From Alteromonas sp. ALT199 (lineage in GTDB: Bacteria > Pseudomonadota > Gammaproteobacteria > Enterobacterales > Alteromonadaceae), in assembly GCF_018619335.1 (NCBI RefSeq), contig NZ_JAHHDX010000090.1, forward strand, positions 62,001 through 126,000: a stretch of 64,000 nucleotides of DNA. The letters are read 5' to 3'. The notes beneath the pieces were generated by a model that saw only the letters and a program-made list of their open reading frames with translations, had not been told where the DNA came from and ran no database searches. Numbering within the stretch: the stretch's first letter is position 1; the number at the start of each line of letters is the position of its first letter. Positions 46,970 through 58,324 of this stretch are shown here, piece by piece. Made by a program: the position numbers and the translations under genes.

Positions 46970-47884
46970 TTAGTACGAGGCCTTAGTGGGAGTGTTAGCG
47001 AGAGAAAAAGGCACACTTATGTACTTACCATGGAACTTAGCTACGTAGATACCGAAGTGCAGATGGGGTAAAGACGAAAAGCCTGTGTCGCCGGTATAAC
47101 CGATAAGTTGCCCTTGTTGTACATTTTGACCACGGGTTACCGCAACACCCTTGTGTTTTAAGTGATAATACTCACCAGTGGTGCCGTCGCTATGCAAAAT
47201 GACAACATAGTTGGCGTACTTAGCAAACTTAGGCGTTGGGCCGCCTTTATTGCCGTCATCCTTGGTGTCTACCACTATGCCTTCTCGCGCGGCTAGAATA
47301 GGGGTTCCTACGGGAGCAGCGAAATCAAGCGCATACCGTGACGCACCTGAATGACTAAATTTGCCGTTAAAACCTTGAACAATACGGTACTCGCTAGCTG
47401 GCTGTAGCGGTGACATGTAGGTGTAGTCGTTGTCATGTAAAGCGTCTACACGCCCTACCGTCCATTTAACGCGCATTGACTGCCAAAATGCATCGGTATT
47501 TTTTACTACGCCAAGCAGTACTTTGTTATTACTGTCTAAAAAGGCATTAACATGGGCTTTTGGTTTGGGCTCATTTTTGCCAGTAGGAATGTCATGCAAA
47601 ACATTGGAATACAAGGTTAGCGCTACGGGCAATTTCACTTTTCTTTGTACTGAGACTAAATAGAGAGAAGAAGACGAAGGCGTAATCTCAAAACAAAAGC
47701 GTTTGTTATCAAAGCAGCCTGTGTTTTTTGCCGAAACAGTAAATGAAGAAAAGAGTGAAAAAAGCAATAAGCCCAGTAACCACCTAATCCCTTTTACTTT
47801 AAACCTGTAGTGGAACAAATTAAAGGAGGCAGCACTTGGTGCTGCCCGCCATGTTTCAAGATAAAAGGCTTCAGATGTAAACAC
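46970..47884 (-). CDS. M23 family metallopeptidase
   Basis: 304 aa if the GTG right after the dsbD stop is used. The true start may be later (for example TTG at 47818), because the first 22 residues contain a hairpin and look non-native; a signal-like hydrophobic segment follows (GIRWLLGLLLFSLFSS). The LytM/M23 domain is in the C-terminal half: HSGASRYALDF (first zinc His and Asp), HLHFG (last zinc His), GYTGDTG. It probably cleaves peptidoglycan cross-bridges or acts at the envelope. It follows dsbD and cutA on the same strand. Confidence 0.8.
   Translation of the reverse strand: MFTSEAFYLETWRAAPSAASFNLFHYRFKVKGIRWLLGLLLFSLFSSFTVSAKNTGCFDNKRFCFEITPSSSSLYLVSVQRKVKLPVALTLYSNVLHDIPTGKNEPKPKAHVNAFLDSNNKVLLGVVKNTDAFWQSMRVKWTVGRVDALHDNDYTYMSPLQPASEYRIVQGFNGKFSHSGASRYALDFAAPVGTPILAAREGIVVDTKDDGNKGGPTPKFAKYANYVVILHSDGTTGEYYHLKHKGVAVTRGQNVQQGQLIGYTGDTGFSSLPHLHFGIYVAKFHGKYISVPFSLANTPTKASY
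47828..47846 (-). other. Perfect 8-bp hairpin just after dsbD
   Basis: GGCAGCAC, 3-nt loop, GTGCTGCC, about 40 bases past the dsbD stop. On the minus strand it is followed by TCCTTTAATTT, so it could be a weak dsbD terminator or attenuator inside the proposed M23 leader. Confidence 0.45.
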
Positions 47885-47885
47885 C

Positions 47886-49787
47886 TTAGTCGGTTAAACC
47901 GTTTTGATCATCACTAGTGTTGGTCCCACTGTTTAGCCACTCGTTAACGTGACCGGCAAAGGCCTCTGCTTTCATAAATCCAGTCACACGGGCTTTAGTT
48001 AGCTCATCGCCTTTTACGTCAAAGAACAAGATTGTGGGCAAACCAAGCACGGTGAAGGTGTTAAAAACCTCCTGGCGTTCTGGCGTGTTGTCGGTAAGAT
48101 CCATTTGCATCCATACCGTATTGCGAAGTGCAGATACAACGTTCTCGTCTGGGAACGTGTACTTTTCAAACTCCTTACACGCTACGCACCAGTCGGCATA
48201 CAAGTCGACCATAACGGTTTTACCTTGTGCGTTAGCTGCAGCGATCTTACTGCGTAGATCTGTTAAATCGCGGGCAACAACAAAGTCTGGATGCCCTGCG
48301 TGGTTACTATCAGCATGTTCTCCCCAAAGCCCAGTGTTAAGCCCTGCTTGATAGGTAAGGCCAGCACTTCCCATAATGCCCATTGCAACTAATACAGCAC
48401 GTACAAGCTTCATCAGCGAATTTTTACTTGCGCGGTTAAGTACCCAGTAATAGCCAAATAAACCAAAGCCTAGCAAGCCCCACAGGAACCCAGTGGAAGG
48501 GCTATTGTATAAACGTTCTATGAATACAATGGCAACCGCAAGCATCATAAAACCAAAGGTAACTTTAACCACATTCATCCAGTTACCCGCTTTAGGCAGT
48601 AGCTTTCCGCCTGTCATCCCGAACAGAATAAGCGGTACGCCCATTCCTATGCTTAGCAAATAAAGGGAAATAAAACCTAGGGACATGTCGCCCGTTTGAG
48701 CTATAAACAGCAGTATGCCGGTTAACGGCGCAGTAGTGCAGGGCGAAGCGATAAGGCCCGACAGCACACCCATAACAAACACACCAGCGAAACTACCGGG
48801 TGTTTGGTTGTTACTCATATGAGTGAGCTTCTCTTGATACTTTGCTGGCAGCTGAATTTCAAAACCGCCAAACAGGGCAATGGCCAGCGCCACAAATAGC
48901 ACAATGAATACGCCGAGTACTACAGGATGTTGCAGTGCCGCTTGGAACTGCGCACCGGCTACCGCGACCACCAAGCCAAGCAGTGAGTAGGTAATCGCCA
49001 TACCTTGAACATAAATAAAGGTTAGCCAGAAAGAGTGCGATGCGGTTTTAGGCTTGCCTCGACCAATGACAATGCCCGACACAATGGGGTACATGGGAAA
49101 TACACAAGGTGTAAAAGCCAAGCCTACGCCTAATGCGAAAAATAGAGCAAGGGTAAGGGCAAGGTTATCTTTATCGATAAGCTGTTGGGCAAGATCAAAC
49201 TGCTCGCTTTGCGAAGAGGTCGATGGGTTGTTTGATGCCGACTCCGTATCTGTATTGGTTGCTGCAATGCCTCCTACTTCGTTTAAGTACACGACTTTCA
49301 CCGTAGGTGGGTAGCAAAGCCCTGCGTCAGCGCAGCCTTGATAGCGAATTTTAACTACACCGTCACTGCCCGCCGATTCGATAGGCAGGGTAATAGATAC
49401 GCCGTTATAGAATACTTCAGACTCGCCAAAAAACTCATCTTCAATCATTATACCGCTAGGGTACTCGGGCTCGCCTACTTCGGCTTCTTTGGCCACAAAT
49501 TTGAATTGTTTTAGGTACAGATAATAGCCGTCGGCAATGTCGAAGTTTAAGGTGAGCATATCGTCTTTCTGATTGAAATCGAACGCAAACGCTTGGTCTA
49601 CATCTAAAAATTGAGGTTCATCTGCAAAGGGGTCGTCAAAGGCATTGGGGACCTGAGCGAAAGCAAACGCACTTAACAACGACATTAAACAAAACACTGA
49701 AAAAACGTATACAGTAAAGCGATGGAACAGCGAAGCTGATGCAGTGCCTGATAGGAAAGAAGGTAAAGTCATAAAGTTACGGTTCAT
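47886..49787 (-). CDS. dsbD: Thiol:disulfide interchange protein DsbD
   Basis: DsbD, 633 aa, carries electrons from cytoplasmic thioredoxin to periplasmic DsbC/DsbG and CcmG. Signal peptide; alpha domain with CADAGLCYPP; eight-helix membrane core with the redox cysteines (FTPCVFPMYP, SPCTTAPLTG); C-terminal thioredoxin-like gamma domain with DWCVACKEFE. All three cysteine pairs are present. Runs with cutA upstream (50 bases) and the M23 gene downstream. The start could be at the second Met (MTLPSFL). Confidence 0.95.
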   Translation of the reverse strand: MNRNFMTLPSFLSGTASASLFHRFTVYVFSVFCLMSLLSAFAFAQVPNAFDDPFADEPQFLDVDQAFAFDFNQKDDMLTLNFDIADGYYLYLKQFKFVAKEAEVGEPEYPSGIMIEDEFFGESEVFYNGVSITLPIESAGSDGVVKIRYQGCADAGLCYPPTVKVVYLNEVGGIAATNTDTESASNNPSTSSQSEQFDLAQQLIDKDNLALTLALFFALGVGLAFTPCVFPMYPIVSGIVIGRGKPKTASHSFWLTFIYVQGMAITYSLLGLVVAVAGAQFQAALQHPVVLGVFIVLFVALAIALFGGFEIQLPAKYQEKLTHMSNNQTPGSFAGVFVMGVLSGLIASPCTTAPLTGILLFIAQTGDMSLGFISLYLLSIGMGVPLILFGMTGGKLLPKAGNWMNVVKVTFGFMMLAVAIVFIERLYNSPSTGFLWGLLGFGLFGYYWVLNRASKNSLMKLVRAVLVAMGIMGSAGLTYQAGLNTGLWGEHADSNHAGHPDFVVARDLTDLRSKIAAANAQGKTVMVDLYADWCVACKEFEKYTFPDENVVSALRNTVWMQMDLTDNTPERQEVFNTFTVLGLPTILFFDVKGDELTKARVTGFMKAEAFAGHVNEWLNSGTNTSDDQNGLTD

Positions 49788-49837
49788 TTTTATCTATTTT
49801 TACGTTGTAGTTATTCTTGTTACAAATGCGTGTTTAG

Positions 49838-50152
49838 TTAGCGCTGTAGTGTTGTTTGTAACCACTGGCCGTAAGCACTGCTAGCCTCAGCATTAAGCTC
49901 TAGCCATTCAGGTACATCGTACGGATGCAGTTCACTTACTCTATCAAAAGCCTGTAATACGTATTGTGTATTCGTTTTAATGAGCAGCTGGCATTCTGTG
50001 TCGGTTTCTATTTTACCCTGCCATTCATAGACAGACTCAATACCTTTGATAATGTTAACGCAGGCGGCAAGCTTATCTTTAACAAGCGTGCTGGCAATTA
50101 ACCGCGCCGTTTTTTCATTGGGCGTAGTACACAATACAAGCTTTATAGTCAT
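49838..50152 (-). CDS. cutA: Divalent-cation tolerance protein CutA
   Basis: CutA, 104 aa, trimeric ferredoxin-like fold related to PII proteins. Family signatures LCTTPNEKTARLIASTLV, KLAACVNIIKGIESVYEW and HPYDVPEWLEL. Linked to copper tolerance in E. coli, where it also precedes dsbD; that linkage is kept here. Confidence 0.96.
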   Translation of the reverse strand: MTIKLVLCTTPNEKTARLIASTLVKDKLAACVNIIKGIESVYEWQGKIETDTECQLLIKTNTQYVLQAFDRVSELHPYDVPEWLELNAEASSAYGQWLQTTLQR

Positions 50153-50197
50153 AAACTTTTCCTACTTACTTACTTTGCACTAAAGATTTCTTACTCG

Positions 50198-50270
50198 CGC
50201 TAACGGCCTATTATCCAGCGCTAAAGGCTTATTATCCTACGCTAAAGGCCTATTATCCTACGCTAAAGGC
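50198..50270. repeat. 21-bp tandem repeat, about 3.5 copies
   Basis: Units 50198-50218, 50219-50239 and 50240-50260 of consensus CGCTAAAGGCCTATTATCCTA, plus a 10-base partial fourth. Lies in the divergent control region between cutA and fxsA. No spacers, so not a CRISPR. Could be repeated binding sites or neutral. Confidence 0.9.
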
Positions 50271-50452
50271 TTTTGTAAAAAACCGATACAGAAGAGACCT
50301 TGAACCAAACACTATTCTTTCACAGAGAAAGTGTATCACGCTCGTTATCGGTCGCTTTAAGTGGCTATTTAAGCGAAAGGGTGGGCACCTTTTCTTGTTA
50401 TTACGTACAAAGACCCTATAACAGGTTATGAATACATGAAAGAGGAAGCATT

Positions 50453-50980
50453 TTGCGGGTTTTATTTATACTATTTGCCCTATTACCTATTTTAGAAATT
50501 GCGTTGCTAATTAATGTAGGCAGCGTGATCGGTGGCTGGAACACCGTTGGCTTGGTGATTCTTTCTGCCTTTATTGGTGCTTACTTTGTAAAACGCGAAG
50601 GCGTAAATACACTGCAAACAGCACAAGAAAAAATGCAACGAAATGAAGTGCCAGGAAAAGAGCTAGTTGAAGGTTTAATGCTGGTGGTAGCCGGTATTTT
50701 ACTTGTGACACCTGGTTTTATTACCGATATCTTCGGTTTCCTATTGGCAATGCCGGGCTCTCGCCATTTCTTTGCCGCACAGGTCAGTAAGCATATGAAA
50801 ATGCGCGTTGTTACACCTGGTATGGGTCCAGGAATGGGACCGGGCTTCGGAGAAGGCCAATCACCTTTCGGACAAAGTCCATTTGGCGAAAGGCCCAGAT
50901 CAAGTCAAAGTGGTGACGATGTTATTGAAGGTGAGTACACCGACCACACCACCAACGACCCAGATAAGCGTTTGAAGTAA
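50453..50980 (+). CDS. fxsA: FxsA family membrane protein
   Basis: FxsA, 175 aa. TTG start with AGAGGA at good spacing (residues MRVLFILFALLPILEIALLI). Hydrophobic segments near 1-20, 25-45 and 78-98 include GFITDIFGFLLAMPGSR, the family mark. The tail has a Gly/Pro repeat (GMGPGMGPG, QSPFGQSPFG). In E. coli it relieves phage T7 exclusion by the F plasmid; the cellular role is unknown. It lies directly upstream of groES-groEL here, as in enterics. Confidence 0.92.
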   Translation: MRVLFILFALLPILEIALLINVGSVIGGWNTVGLVILSAFIGAYFVKREGVNTLQTAQEKMQRNEVPGKELVEGLMLVVAGILLVTPGFITDIFGFLLAMPGSRHFFAAQVSKHMKMRVVTPGMGPGMGPGFGEGQSPFGQSPFGERPRSSQSGDDVIEGEYTDHTTNDPDKRLK

Positions 50981-51011
50981 CTAGTTTCGACACGCCCTCC
51001 CTCAGGTTATG

Positions 51012-51043
51012 AACGCCGTTTACCACAATAAACGGCGTTTACT
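51012..51043 (+). terminator. Intrinsic terminator after fxsA
   Basis: AACGCCGTTTA, 6-nt loop, TAAACGGCGTT, then TACTTG. Perfect 11-bp stem; the T-tract is short. Confidence 0.7.
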
Positions 51044-51107
51044 TGCCCAATAAAAAGAAGTATTTAGCGAAAAAACCAAATTTTTTACATTTTTTTGCTT
51101 AAAAACC

Positions 51108-51136
51108 CTTGAAGTTATCTGGGTACTACCCCATCT
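51108..51136 (+). promoter_or_regulatory. Sigma-32 (heat-shock) promoter of groES-groEL
   Basis: CTTGAA (51108-51113) and CCCCATCT (51129-51136) with a 15-base spacer. Near-perfect match to the gammaproteobacterial RpoH consensus, about 115 bases before the groES ATG. No CIRCE element was seen. Confidence 0.9.
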
Positions 51137-51159
51137 ATCCGTGCAGAAACGATTTTAAC

Positions 51160-51209
51160 TGCTCAGTAATGAGCAACCCAGGCACACAACATTCAGACGT
51201 CTGAATGTT
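51160..51209 (+). promoter_or_regulatory. groES leader with two hairpins, one a perfect 22-bp palindrome
   Basis: Hairpin 1 at 51160-51175: TGCTCA, GTAA (GNRA-type tetraloop), TGAGCA. Hairpin 2 at 51188-51209: a 22-base perfect palindrome, each half AACATTCAGAC and its complement. Both lie between the sigma-32 promoter and the GGAGA ribosome-binding site (about 51243), so they are in the transcript. Confidence 0.7.
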
Positions 51210-51255
51210 GGTAATCACATAAACTTGAATAGTGGAATTTTCAGGAGACTTGAAA

Positions 51256-51546
51256 ATGGCAATTCGTCCTTTACACGACCGCGTAATCCTTAAGCGCGCA
51301 GAGCAAGAAAGCAAATCTGCAGGCGGTATCGTACTGACTGGTTCTGCAGCAGAAAAATCTACACGCGGTGAAGTTATCGCAGTAGGTAACGGTCGTATTC
51401 TTGAGAACGGTGAAGTAAAAGCGCTAGACGTTAAAGTTGGCGACACCGTTATTTTCAACGACGGTTACGGCGTTAAAACAGAAAAGCTGGATGGTGAAGA
51501 AGTACTAATCCTAAGCGAAAGCGACATTCTAGCGATTGTTGAGTAA
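51256..51546 (+). CDS. groES: Co-chaperonin GroES
   Basis: GroES, 96 aa, heptameric lid of Gro[22 protein letters not shown], mobile loop [20 protein letters not shown], closing [15 protein letters not shown]. The ATG at 51256 has AGGAGA at 8-base spacing; a longer in-frame start (51232) is not supported. 39 bases before groEL. Confidence 0.98.
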   Translation: MAIRPLHDRVILKRAEQESKSAGGIVLTGSAAEKSTRGEVIAVGNGRILENGEVKALDVKVGDTVIFNDGYGVKTEKLDGEEVLILSESDILAIVE

Positions 51547-51573
51547 TTACAACTAACGTTAAACGAATTTTAG

Positions 51574-53226
<1,653 letters not shown>

Positions 53227-53255
53227 TCATCCCCCAAGCTTAACGTTTAAAAGAA

Positions 53256-53284
53256 AAGCGCAGCTCTTAGAGCTGCGCTTTTTT
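53256..53284 (+). terminator. Intrinsic terminator after groEL
   Basis: AAGCGCAGCTC / GAGCTGCGCTT with short TTA loop, then TTTTTTG. Long perfect stem. Confidence 0.9.
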
Positions 53285-53684
53285 GTTTTCGGTCTAAATA
53301 CGCCTTTAAATGCCTTTCCATTTATCGCAGCTAAAAGAGAGTTACCGCATTTTTCGTAGGATGAAAGTCTCGTTGATAACTACGCTTTAGGTAACAATTT
53401 TTTATCACTTGTACTTTTCAAAGCGCTAGCGTATTGAAATCAATTTACCATACTGTCTTGTTTTCCTTGATATGTAGGCAATATGCTAGGTTTTTATCTT
53501 TTCTTGCGCCGTACAAGTAATATGTTAAAAAATTGTACTTACAAGCGGTTTTTACAATTACATAAACGCATCATCATACTTTTTCGGCCTATTGAATTAA
53601 CGCTAATTAGCCTTTAACCTGCCTCGCCTGCTTCATATGTGAAGTAGGCAACTAGCACAGTTTTTTAAAGGCATACTACCCACT
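53285..53684. other. AT-rich intergenic region upstream of the cyo cluster
   Basis: No gene seen in 400 bases. Contains an inverted repeat at 53626-53649 (GCCTGCTTCA, TATG, TGAAGTAGGC, one mismatch) 36 bases before the next ATG; a possible operator or leader hairpin for the membrane-protein/cyo unit. Confidence 0.5.
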
Positions 53685-54092
53685 ATGGCACCACGTTCTT
53701 TCGCTTTTTTAAGCGAATTGAATTCATTAATGAGACCTGCAGTAAACTACACCAATGGTGTAGGCGCTATGTTGTGGTTAGCTAATATGGTGCTGTTGCT
53801 GAATGTTGCGCTAGTTATTAGTGGCACCATGGCCGACGCTACTGAGTTTGTTAGTGCATTTAATGAAAGCTTGGTTTTCGAGCCTTTTTTCATTGCACTT
53901 GCTGATCACACGCTTTCACAATTTATCGTTCCCACTATCGCGTTGGTATTAGTCGGTTTATTGGTTAAAGCCACGGCTATAGCAAAGGCGCAAATAACAA
54001 AACAGCGCCGACCTATTCCTTACCTTTGCCCTACATTTCCTCAGCCTTTCGTTCAAACGGTTGGCAGCCGAGCGCCCCCTCTTTTCAGTTAA
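53685..54092 (+). CDS. Unknown membrane protein upstream of cyoABCD
   Basis: 135 aa. Two hydrophobic helices (about 27-47, VGAMLWLANMVLLLNVALVI; and 77-95, FIVPTIALVLVGLLVKATAI) with a basic Pro-rich tail. No motif recognised. It precedes cyoA by 147 bases on the same strand, so it may share its promoter and could be an assembly factor for the oxidase, but nothing in the sequence shows this. Confidence 0.55.
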   Translation: MAPRSFAFLSELNSLMRPAVNYTNGVGAMLWLANMVLLLNVALVISGTMADATEFVSAFNESLVFEPFFIALADHTLSQFIVPTIALVLVGLLVKATAIAKAQITKQRRPIPYLCPTFPQPFVQTVGSRAPPLFS

Positions 54093-54239
54093 ACGTCTCC
54101 GATATTTTAGACACCATGAGTGCTGCGCTTTAAGCGTAATAACGCCACTTCTGGTGCGTTTTTCGATGCTGTAAACCCGTAGTTCCTTTCGGAACTGCTC
54201 AGTCATCGCCGTTTAACTTGTGGGTTATAGGAACTTGTT

Positions 54240-55181
54240 TTGTCTATTCGTAACCTTTTTACTTTGATTGTTGCTGGTGCTGGGCTTACGTTAGCCGGTT
54301 GCAGCGGTGGCGTACTTGACCCTAAAGGGCAAGTGGGCATGGATGAGAAGAACCTTATTATTCTTTGTACCATCCTGATGCTGATTGTTGTTGTTCCCGT
54401 AATTGTTCTAACGCTTTACTTCGCATGGAAGTATCGCGCCAGTCGCGACTTTGAAATTTACACCCCGAAGTGGGCGCACTCTACAAAGATAGAAGCCGTT
54501 GTATGGTCAATTCCTATCTTAATTGTTATTTCGTTAAGCGTGATCACATGGCGTTCTACTCACGCACTCGACCCTTATTCACCACTAGAAGGCAAAGGAG
54601 AACACCTTACTGTTGAAGTGGTGTCGCTCAATTGGAAGTGGCTGTTTATATACCCAGAGCAGGGCATTGCTACCGTCAATGAATTAGTGTTTCCGGCTAA
54701 TAAACCTGTGGCGTTTAAAATCACTTCTGAAAGCACTATGAATTCGTTTTTCATTCCTCAGTTGGGAAGCCAGATTTATTCTATGGCGGGAATGGAAACT
54801 AAGCTTCACCTTATCGCCAACGAGCCAGGTACCTACAAGGGGATTTCGTCAAACTACAGTGGCGCAGGCTTTACGGGTATGAAATTCAACGCTATCGCCA
54901 CACCGACCGAGGGCGACTTTAACGATTGGGTTGCAAGCGTAAAACAAGCCCAAACAGCGTTAACTCCCGCTTCTTATGAGCAGCTTGCCAAGCCAAGTGA
55001 AAACAATCCTGTGACTTACTACAGCAAGGTTAGTGAAGACCTTTTTCACGACATCGTGATGAAGTACATGAAAGATCATGGATCTATGGATTTCTACAGC
55101 AAGCCAGAAAATGCCGCAACCAGCGAACACCCCACAATGCCTCAAATGCAACACCGTCATCATCAAAAGGATGCACAATAA
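54240..55181 (+). CDS. cyoA: Cytochrome o ubiquinol oxidase subunit II
   Basis: CyoA, 313 aa, TTG start with AGGAA upstream. Lipoprotein signal (LTLAGCSGG), two transmembrane helices, and a periplasmic cupredoxin domain ([38 protein letters not shown]) that lacks the CuA ligands, as in quinol oxidases. His-rich C-terminal tail (MQHRHHQKD). First gene of cyoABCD, two bases before cyoB. Confidence 0.95.
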   Translation: MSIRNLFTLIVAGAGLTLAGCSGGVLDPKGQVGMDEKNLIILCTILMLIVVVPVIVLTLYFAWKYRASRDFEIYTPKWAHSTKIEAVVWSIPILIVISLSVITWRSTHALDPYSPLEGKGEHLTVEVVSLNWKWLFIYPEQGIATVNELVFPANKPVAFKITSESTMNSFFIPQLGSQIYSMAGMETKLHLIANEPGTYKGISSNYSGAGFTGMKFNAIATPTEGDFNDWVASVKQAQTALTPASYEQLAKPSENNPVTYYSKVSEDLFHDIVMKYMKDHGSMDFYSKPENAATSEHPTMPQMQHRHHQKDAQ

Positions 55182-55183
55182 TC

Positions 55184-57169
55184 ATGTCTTTTTTAGGTAA
55201 ATTATCTATAGAGGCCGTGCCCTATCACGAGCCCATTATCATGGTGACACTTGCCGTAGTGGCACTGCTTGGTGTGGTTATAGCCATGCTCATCACCAAA
55301 CACAAACAGTGGGGTACCCTGTGGTTTGACTGGATCACGTCTGTCGACCACAAACGTCTAGGTATTATGTACATAGTATTAGCCATGATCATGCTGCTGC
55401 GCGGCTTCGCCGATGCCATTATGATGCGCACTCAGCTTGCAATGGCAACTAATGGTGCGCCCGGGTATCTGCCACCAGAGCACTACGACCAAATCTTCAC
55501 AGCCCATGGCGTTATCATGATCATCTTCATGGCGATGCCGTTTATGATTGGCTTAATGAACATCATTCTGCCACTGCAAATTGGTGCCCGTGATGTGGCA
55601 TTTCCTTTTTTAAATAATTTGAGTTTTTGGCTAACCGCAGGTGGCGCAATTCTAGTGAATGTGTCTTTAGGGTTAGGTGAATTCGCAAAAACAGGGTGGG
55701 TTGCTTATCCGCCGCTAGCCGGGTTGGAGTTTAGTCCCGGGGTTGGCGTGGACTATTACATATGGGCCTTGCAGATATCCGGGCTCGGTACCCTGTTAAC
55801 TGCCGTAAACTTCTTAGTTACCGTGTTCAAAATGCGTGCTCCTGGCATGAAGTTAATGCAAATGCCTATTTTCACCTGGACCTGTACGTGGGCGAATATT
55901 CTGATTGCCGCCTCGTTCCCTATTCTTACCGCTGTGTTAGCCATGCTAACCCTAGACCGCTACATGGATTTTCACTTCTTCACTAACGAAGCCGGTGGTA
56001 ATTCCATGATGTATATCAACCTGTTTTGGGCGTGGGGACACCCTGAAGTTTATATTCTTGTACTGCCTGCATTTGGTATTTTCTCAGAAGTTATTTCAAC
56101 GTTTACCGCTAAGCGTTTGTTTGGCTACAAGTCGATGGTTTATGCATCAGGGGCCATTGCCATTCTAGGCTTTATTGTGTGGCTGCATCACTTCTTTACC
56201 ATGGGGTCGAGCGCCAACGTGAATGCCTTCTTTGGCATTATGACCATGGTTATCGCTATACCCACGGGGGTGAAGCTATTTAACTGGCTCTTCACTATGT
56301 ATCGAGGCCGTCTTGTACTAAGTGTGCCTGTGCTATGGACGTTAGGTTTTATGGTGACTTTCACCATTGGCGGTATGACAGGCGTGCTGTTAGCTATACC
56401 TGGCGCAGACTACGTACTCCACAATAGCTTGTTCCTTATTGCCCACTTTCATAACACCATTATTGGTGGTGCAGTGTTTGGCTACTTGGCTGGCTTTGCT
56501 TTTTGGTTCCCGAAAGCGATGGGCTTTAAGCTTGACGAAAAAACCGGAAAAGCAGCGTTTTGGTGCTGGCAAATTGGTTTCCTTTTGGCGTTCATGCCCC
56601 TGTATGTGCTTGGCTTCTTGGGTATGACACGCCGCTTAAATCACACCGACAACCCTGACTGGAATATCTGGTTATACATTGCTGCATTTGGTGCGTTTGT
56701 TATTGCGATTGGCATTTTTTTCCAGTTACTACAGCTGTTTGTAAGCTTTAAAAACAGAGAAAAGCTCAACGACACAACAGGCGACCCGTGGAATGGTCAC
56801 ACGCTAGAGTGGTCAACGGCGTCACCGCCTCAATTTTACAATTTTGCCAAGATACCTCACATCAAAGACATTGATGCATGGACGGATATGAAGGAACGCG
56901 GCGAGTCGTATCAACGCCCTGAAAAATACACACCTATTCATATGCCAAAAAACACTTCTGCGGGTGTGTTTATGAGTATGAGTTTTACCGTAATGGGCTT
57001 TGCGCTTATTTGGCATATTTGGTGGCTAGCCATTGCTGGTTTAGCAGCAGGAATAGGGGTGTTTATCAAACGTTGCTATACCGCAGATATTGACTACTAC
57101 GTGCAGGTAGATGAGGTTGAACGAGTTGAAGCTACGCACTTAAGTGCAAATACAATAGGAGGTCGCTAA
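55184..57169 (+). CDS. cyoB: Cytochrome o ubiquinol oxidase subunit I
   Basis: CyoB, 661 aa, holds heme b, heme o3 and CuB; reduces O2 and pumps protons. About 15 transmembrane helices. Ligand motifs: [15 protein letters not shown] (heme b His), [17 protein letters not shown] (CuB His and cross-linked Tyr), WLHHFFTMG (CuB His pair), [10 protein letters not shown] (heme ligands). Stop overlaps the cyoC start (TAATG). Confidence 0.98.
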   Translation: MSFLGKLSIEAVPYHEPIIMVTLAVVALLGVVIAMLITKHKQWGTLWFDWITSVDHKRLGIMYIVLAMIMLLRGFADAIMMRTQLAMATNGAPGYLPPEHYDQIFTAHGVIMIIFMAMPFMIGLMNIILPLQIGARDVAFPFLNNLSFWLTAGGAILVNVSLGLGEFAKTGWVAYPPLAGLEFSPGVGVDYYIWALQISGLGTLLTAVNFLVTVFKMRAPGMKLMQMPIFTWTCTWANILIAASFPILTAVLAMLTLDRYMDFHFFTNEAGGNSMMYINLFWAWGHPEVYILVLPAFGIFSEVISTFTAKRLFGYKSMVYASGAIAILGFIVWLHHFFTMGSSANVNAFFGIMTMVIAIPTGVKLFNWLFTMYRGRLVLSVPVLWTLGFMVTFTIGGMTGVLLAIPGADYVLHNSLFLIAHFHNTIIGGAVFGYLAGFAFWFPKAMGFKLDEKTGKAAFWCWQIGFLLAFMPLYVLGFLGMTRRLNHTDNPDWNIWLYIAAFGAFVIAIGIFFQLLQLFVSFKNREKLNDTTGDPWNGHTLEWSTASPPQFYNFAKIPHIKDIDAWTDMKERGESYQRPEKYTPIHMPKNTSAGVFMSMSFTVMGFALIWHIWWLAIAGLAAGIGVFIKRCYTADIDYYVQVDEVERVEATHLSANTIGGR

Positions 57170-57786
57170 TGAGTACTATTGCAACTTCAAGTGCAGCGTC
57201 AATGCCTCAAGCACATGCACATGAAGAACATCATGAGAACAACACAGTGTTTGGTTTTTGGTTGTATTTAATGACCGACTGTTTGCTGTTTGCATCTTTT
57301 TTTGCCACCTATGCGGTGTTGTTTATGAACACGGCAGGCGGTGTGTCTGGCAAAGATATTTTTGAGCTCAATTTTGTGGCTGTCGAAACCGCCGCATTAC
57401 TTTTAAGCAGTATCACCTTTGGCTTCGCCATGATATGTGCTCATCGACAAAACAAGTCAGGCGCCCTCGCTTGGCTGGCGGTGACATGGGCGCTGGGAGC
57501 GTGCTTTATCGGTATGGAAGTATATGAATTCCATCACCTTATCGAGCATGGTAACGGGCCACAGCAAAGTGCGTTTTTAACGGCGTTTTTCTCGTTAGTG
57601 GGACTGCACGGACTGCACGTTACAGCGGGTCTTATTTGGATGACCATCATGTTTATTGAAATAACCCGCCGAGGTTTAGGTGAGCAAACCGTTACCCGAT
57701 TAAGCTGCTTGAGCCTGTTTTGGCACTTCCTCGATATCGTGTGGATATGTGTATTTACCGTAGTGTATTTAATGGGGGCAATGTAA
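57169..57786 (+). CDS. cyoC: Cytochrome o ubiquinol oxidase subunit III
   Basis: CyoC, 205 aa, five transmembrane helices, subunit III of the heme-copper oxidase. [22 protein letters not shown] near residue 25, [13 protein letters not shown] and [18 protein letters not shown] at the end are family signatures. Overlaps cyoB and cyoD by one base each (TAATG). Confidence 0.97.
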   Translation: MSTIATSSAASMPQAHAHEEHHENNTVFGFWLYLMTDCLLFASFFATYAVLFMNTAGGVSGKDIFELNFVAVETAALLLSSITFGFAMICAHRQNKSGALAWLAVTWALGACFIGMEVYEFHHLIEHGNGPQQSAFLTAFFSLVGLHGLHVTAGLIWMTIMFIEITRRGLGEQTVTRLSCLSLFWHFLDIVWICVFTVVYLMGAM

Positions 57787-58157
57787 TGGCGTTACATGAT
57801 GCAAAATTAACTTTGAATTCGAATAGCCACGCTTCATCTGAACATAGTAGTGATACTAGCCATGGCGATGTGAAGTCTTACGTTATTGGCTTTATTTTAT
57901 CTGTGGTACTTACCGTTATTCCGTTCACCTTGGTGATGAATGGTGACTTTTCTAAAGTCACCACCATTTGGAGCGTGGTTACCTTGGGCTTAGTCCAAAT
58001 TTGGGTGCATCTTAAATACTTCCTGCATCTTAACTTTGTAACCGAGGAAGGCAGAGCCAATACGTTCTCGTTTCTATTCAGTGCGCTCATTATTTTCATG
58101 GTGGTGGGGTTATCCGTTTGGATCATCTACGAGTCGAACGCCATGATGATGTATTAG
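57786..58157 (+). CDS. cyoD: Cytochrome o ubiquinol oxidase subunit IV
   Basis: CyoD, 123 aa from the ATG overlapping the cyoC stop; a start at 57720 inside cyoC is not used. Three transmembrane helices after a Ser/His-rich tail: SYVIGFILSVVLTVIPFTLV, VQIWVHLKYFLHLNF, and LIIFMVVGLSVWIIYESNAM. Helps assemble subunit I with CuB. Confidence 0.95.
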   Translation: MALHDAKLTLNSNSHASSEHSSDTSHGDVKSYVIGFILSVVLTVIPFTLVMNGDFSKVTTIWSVVTLGLVQIWVHLKYFLHLNFVTEEGRANTFSFLFSALIIFMVVGLSVWIIYESNAMMMY

Positions 58158-58182
58158 TAGGTCACTGTGTATAGGTGGTCTA

Positions 58183-58206
58183 GCCTGACGATTTTGTCGG
58201 GCTTTT
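58183..58206 (+). terminator. Intrinsic terminator between cyoD and cyoE
   Basis: GCCTGAC, 6-nt loop, GTCGGGC (one G-T), TTTT. Begins 26 bases after the cyoD stop, so cyoE probably has its own promoter or is read-through attenuated. Confidence 0.75.
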
Positions 58207-58324
58207 CAATGTGTTTTCTTAATCACGGTCAGTACGTTAAGCCCTCACATAGTGCCTTTCTGAAGGGCGCTCAGTGTTGGGCTTCTCAGTATTCATTGGC
58301 GCGTTCTAATTTTGGATTTTACCC

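Noticed and set aside
50198-50270. Possible CRISPR array
   Set aside because: The 21-bp units are directly adjacent with no spacers, and no cas genes are near.
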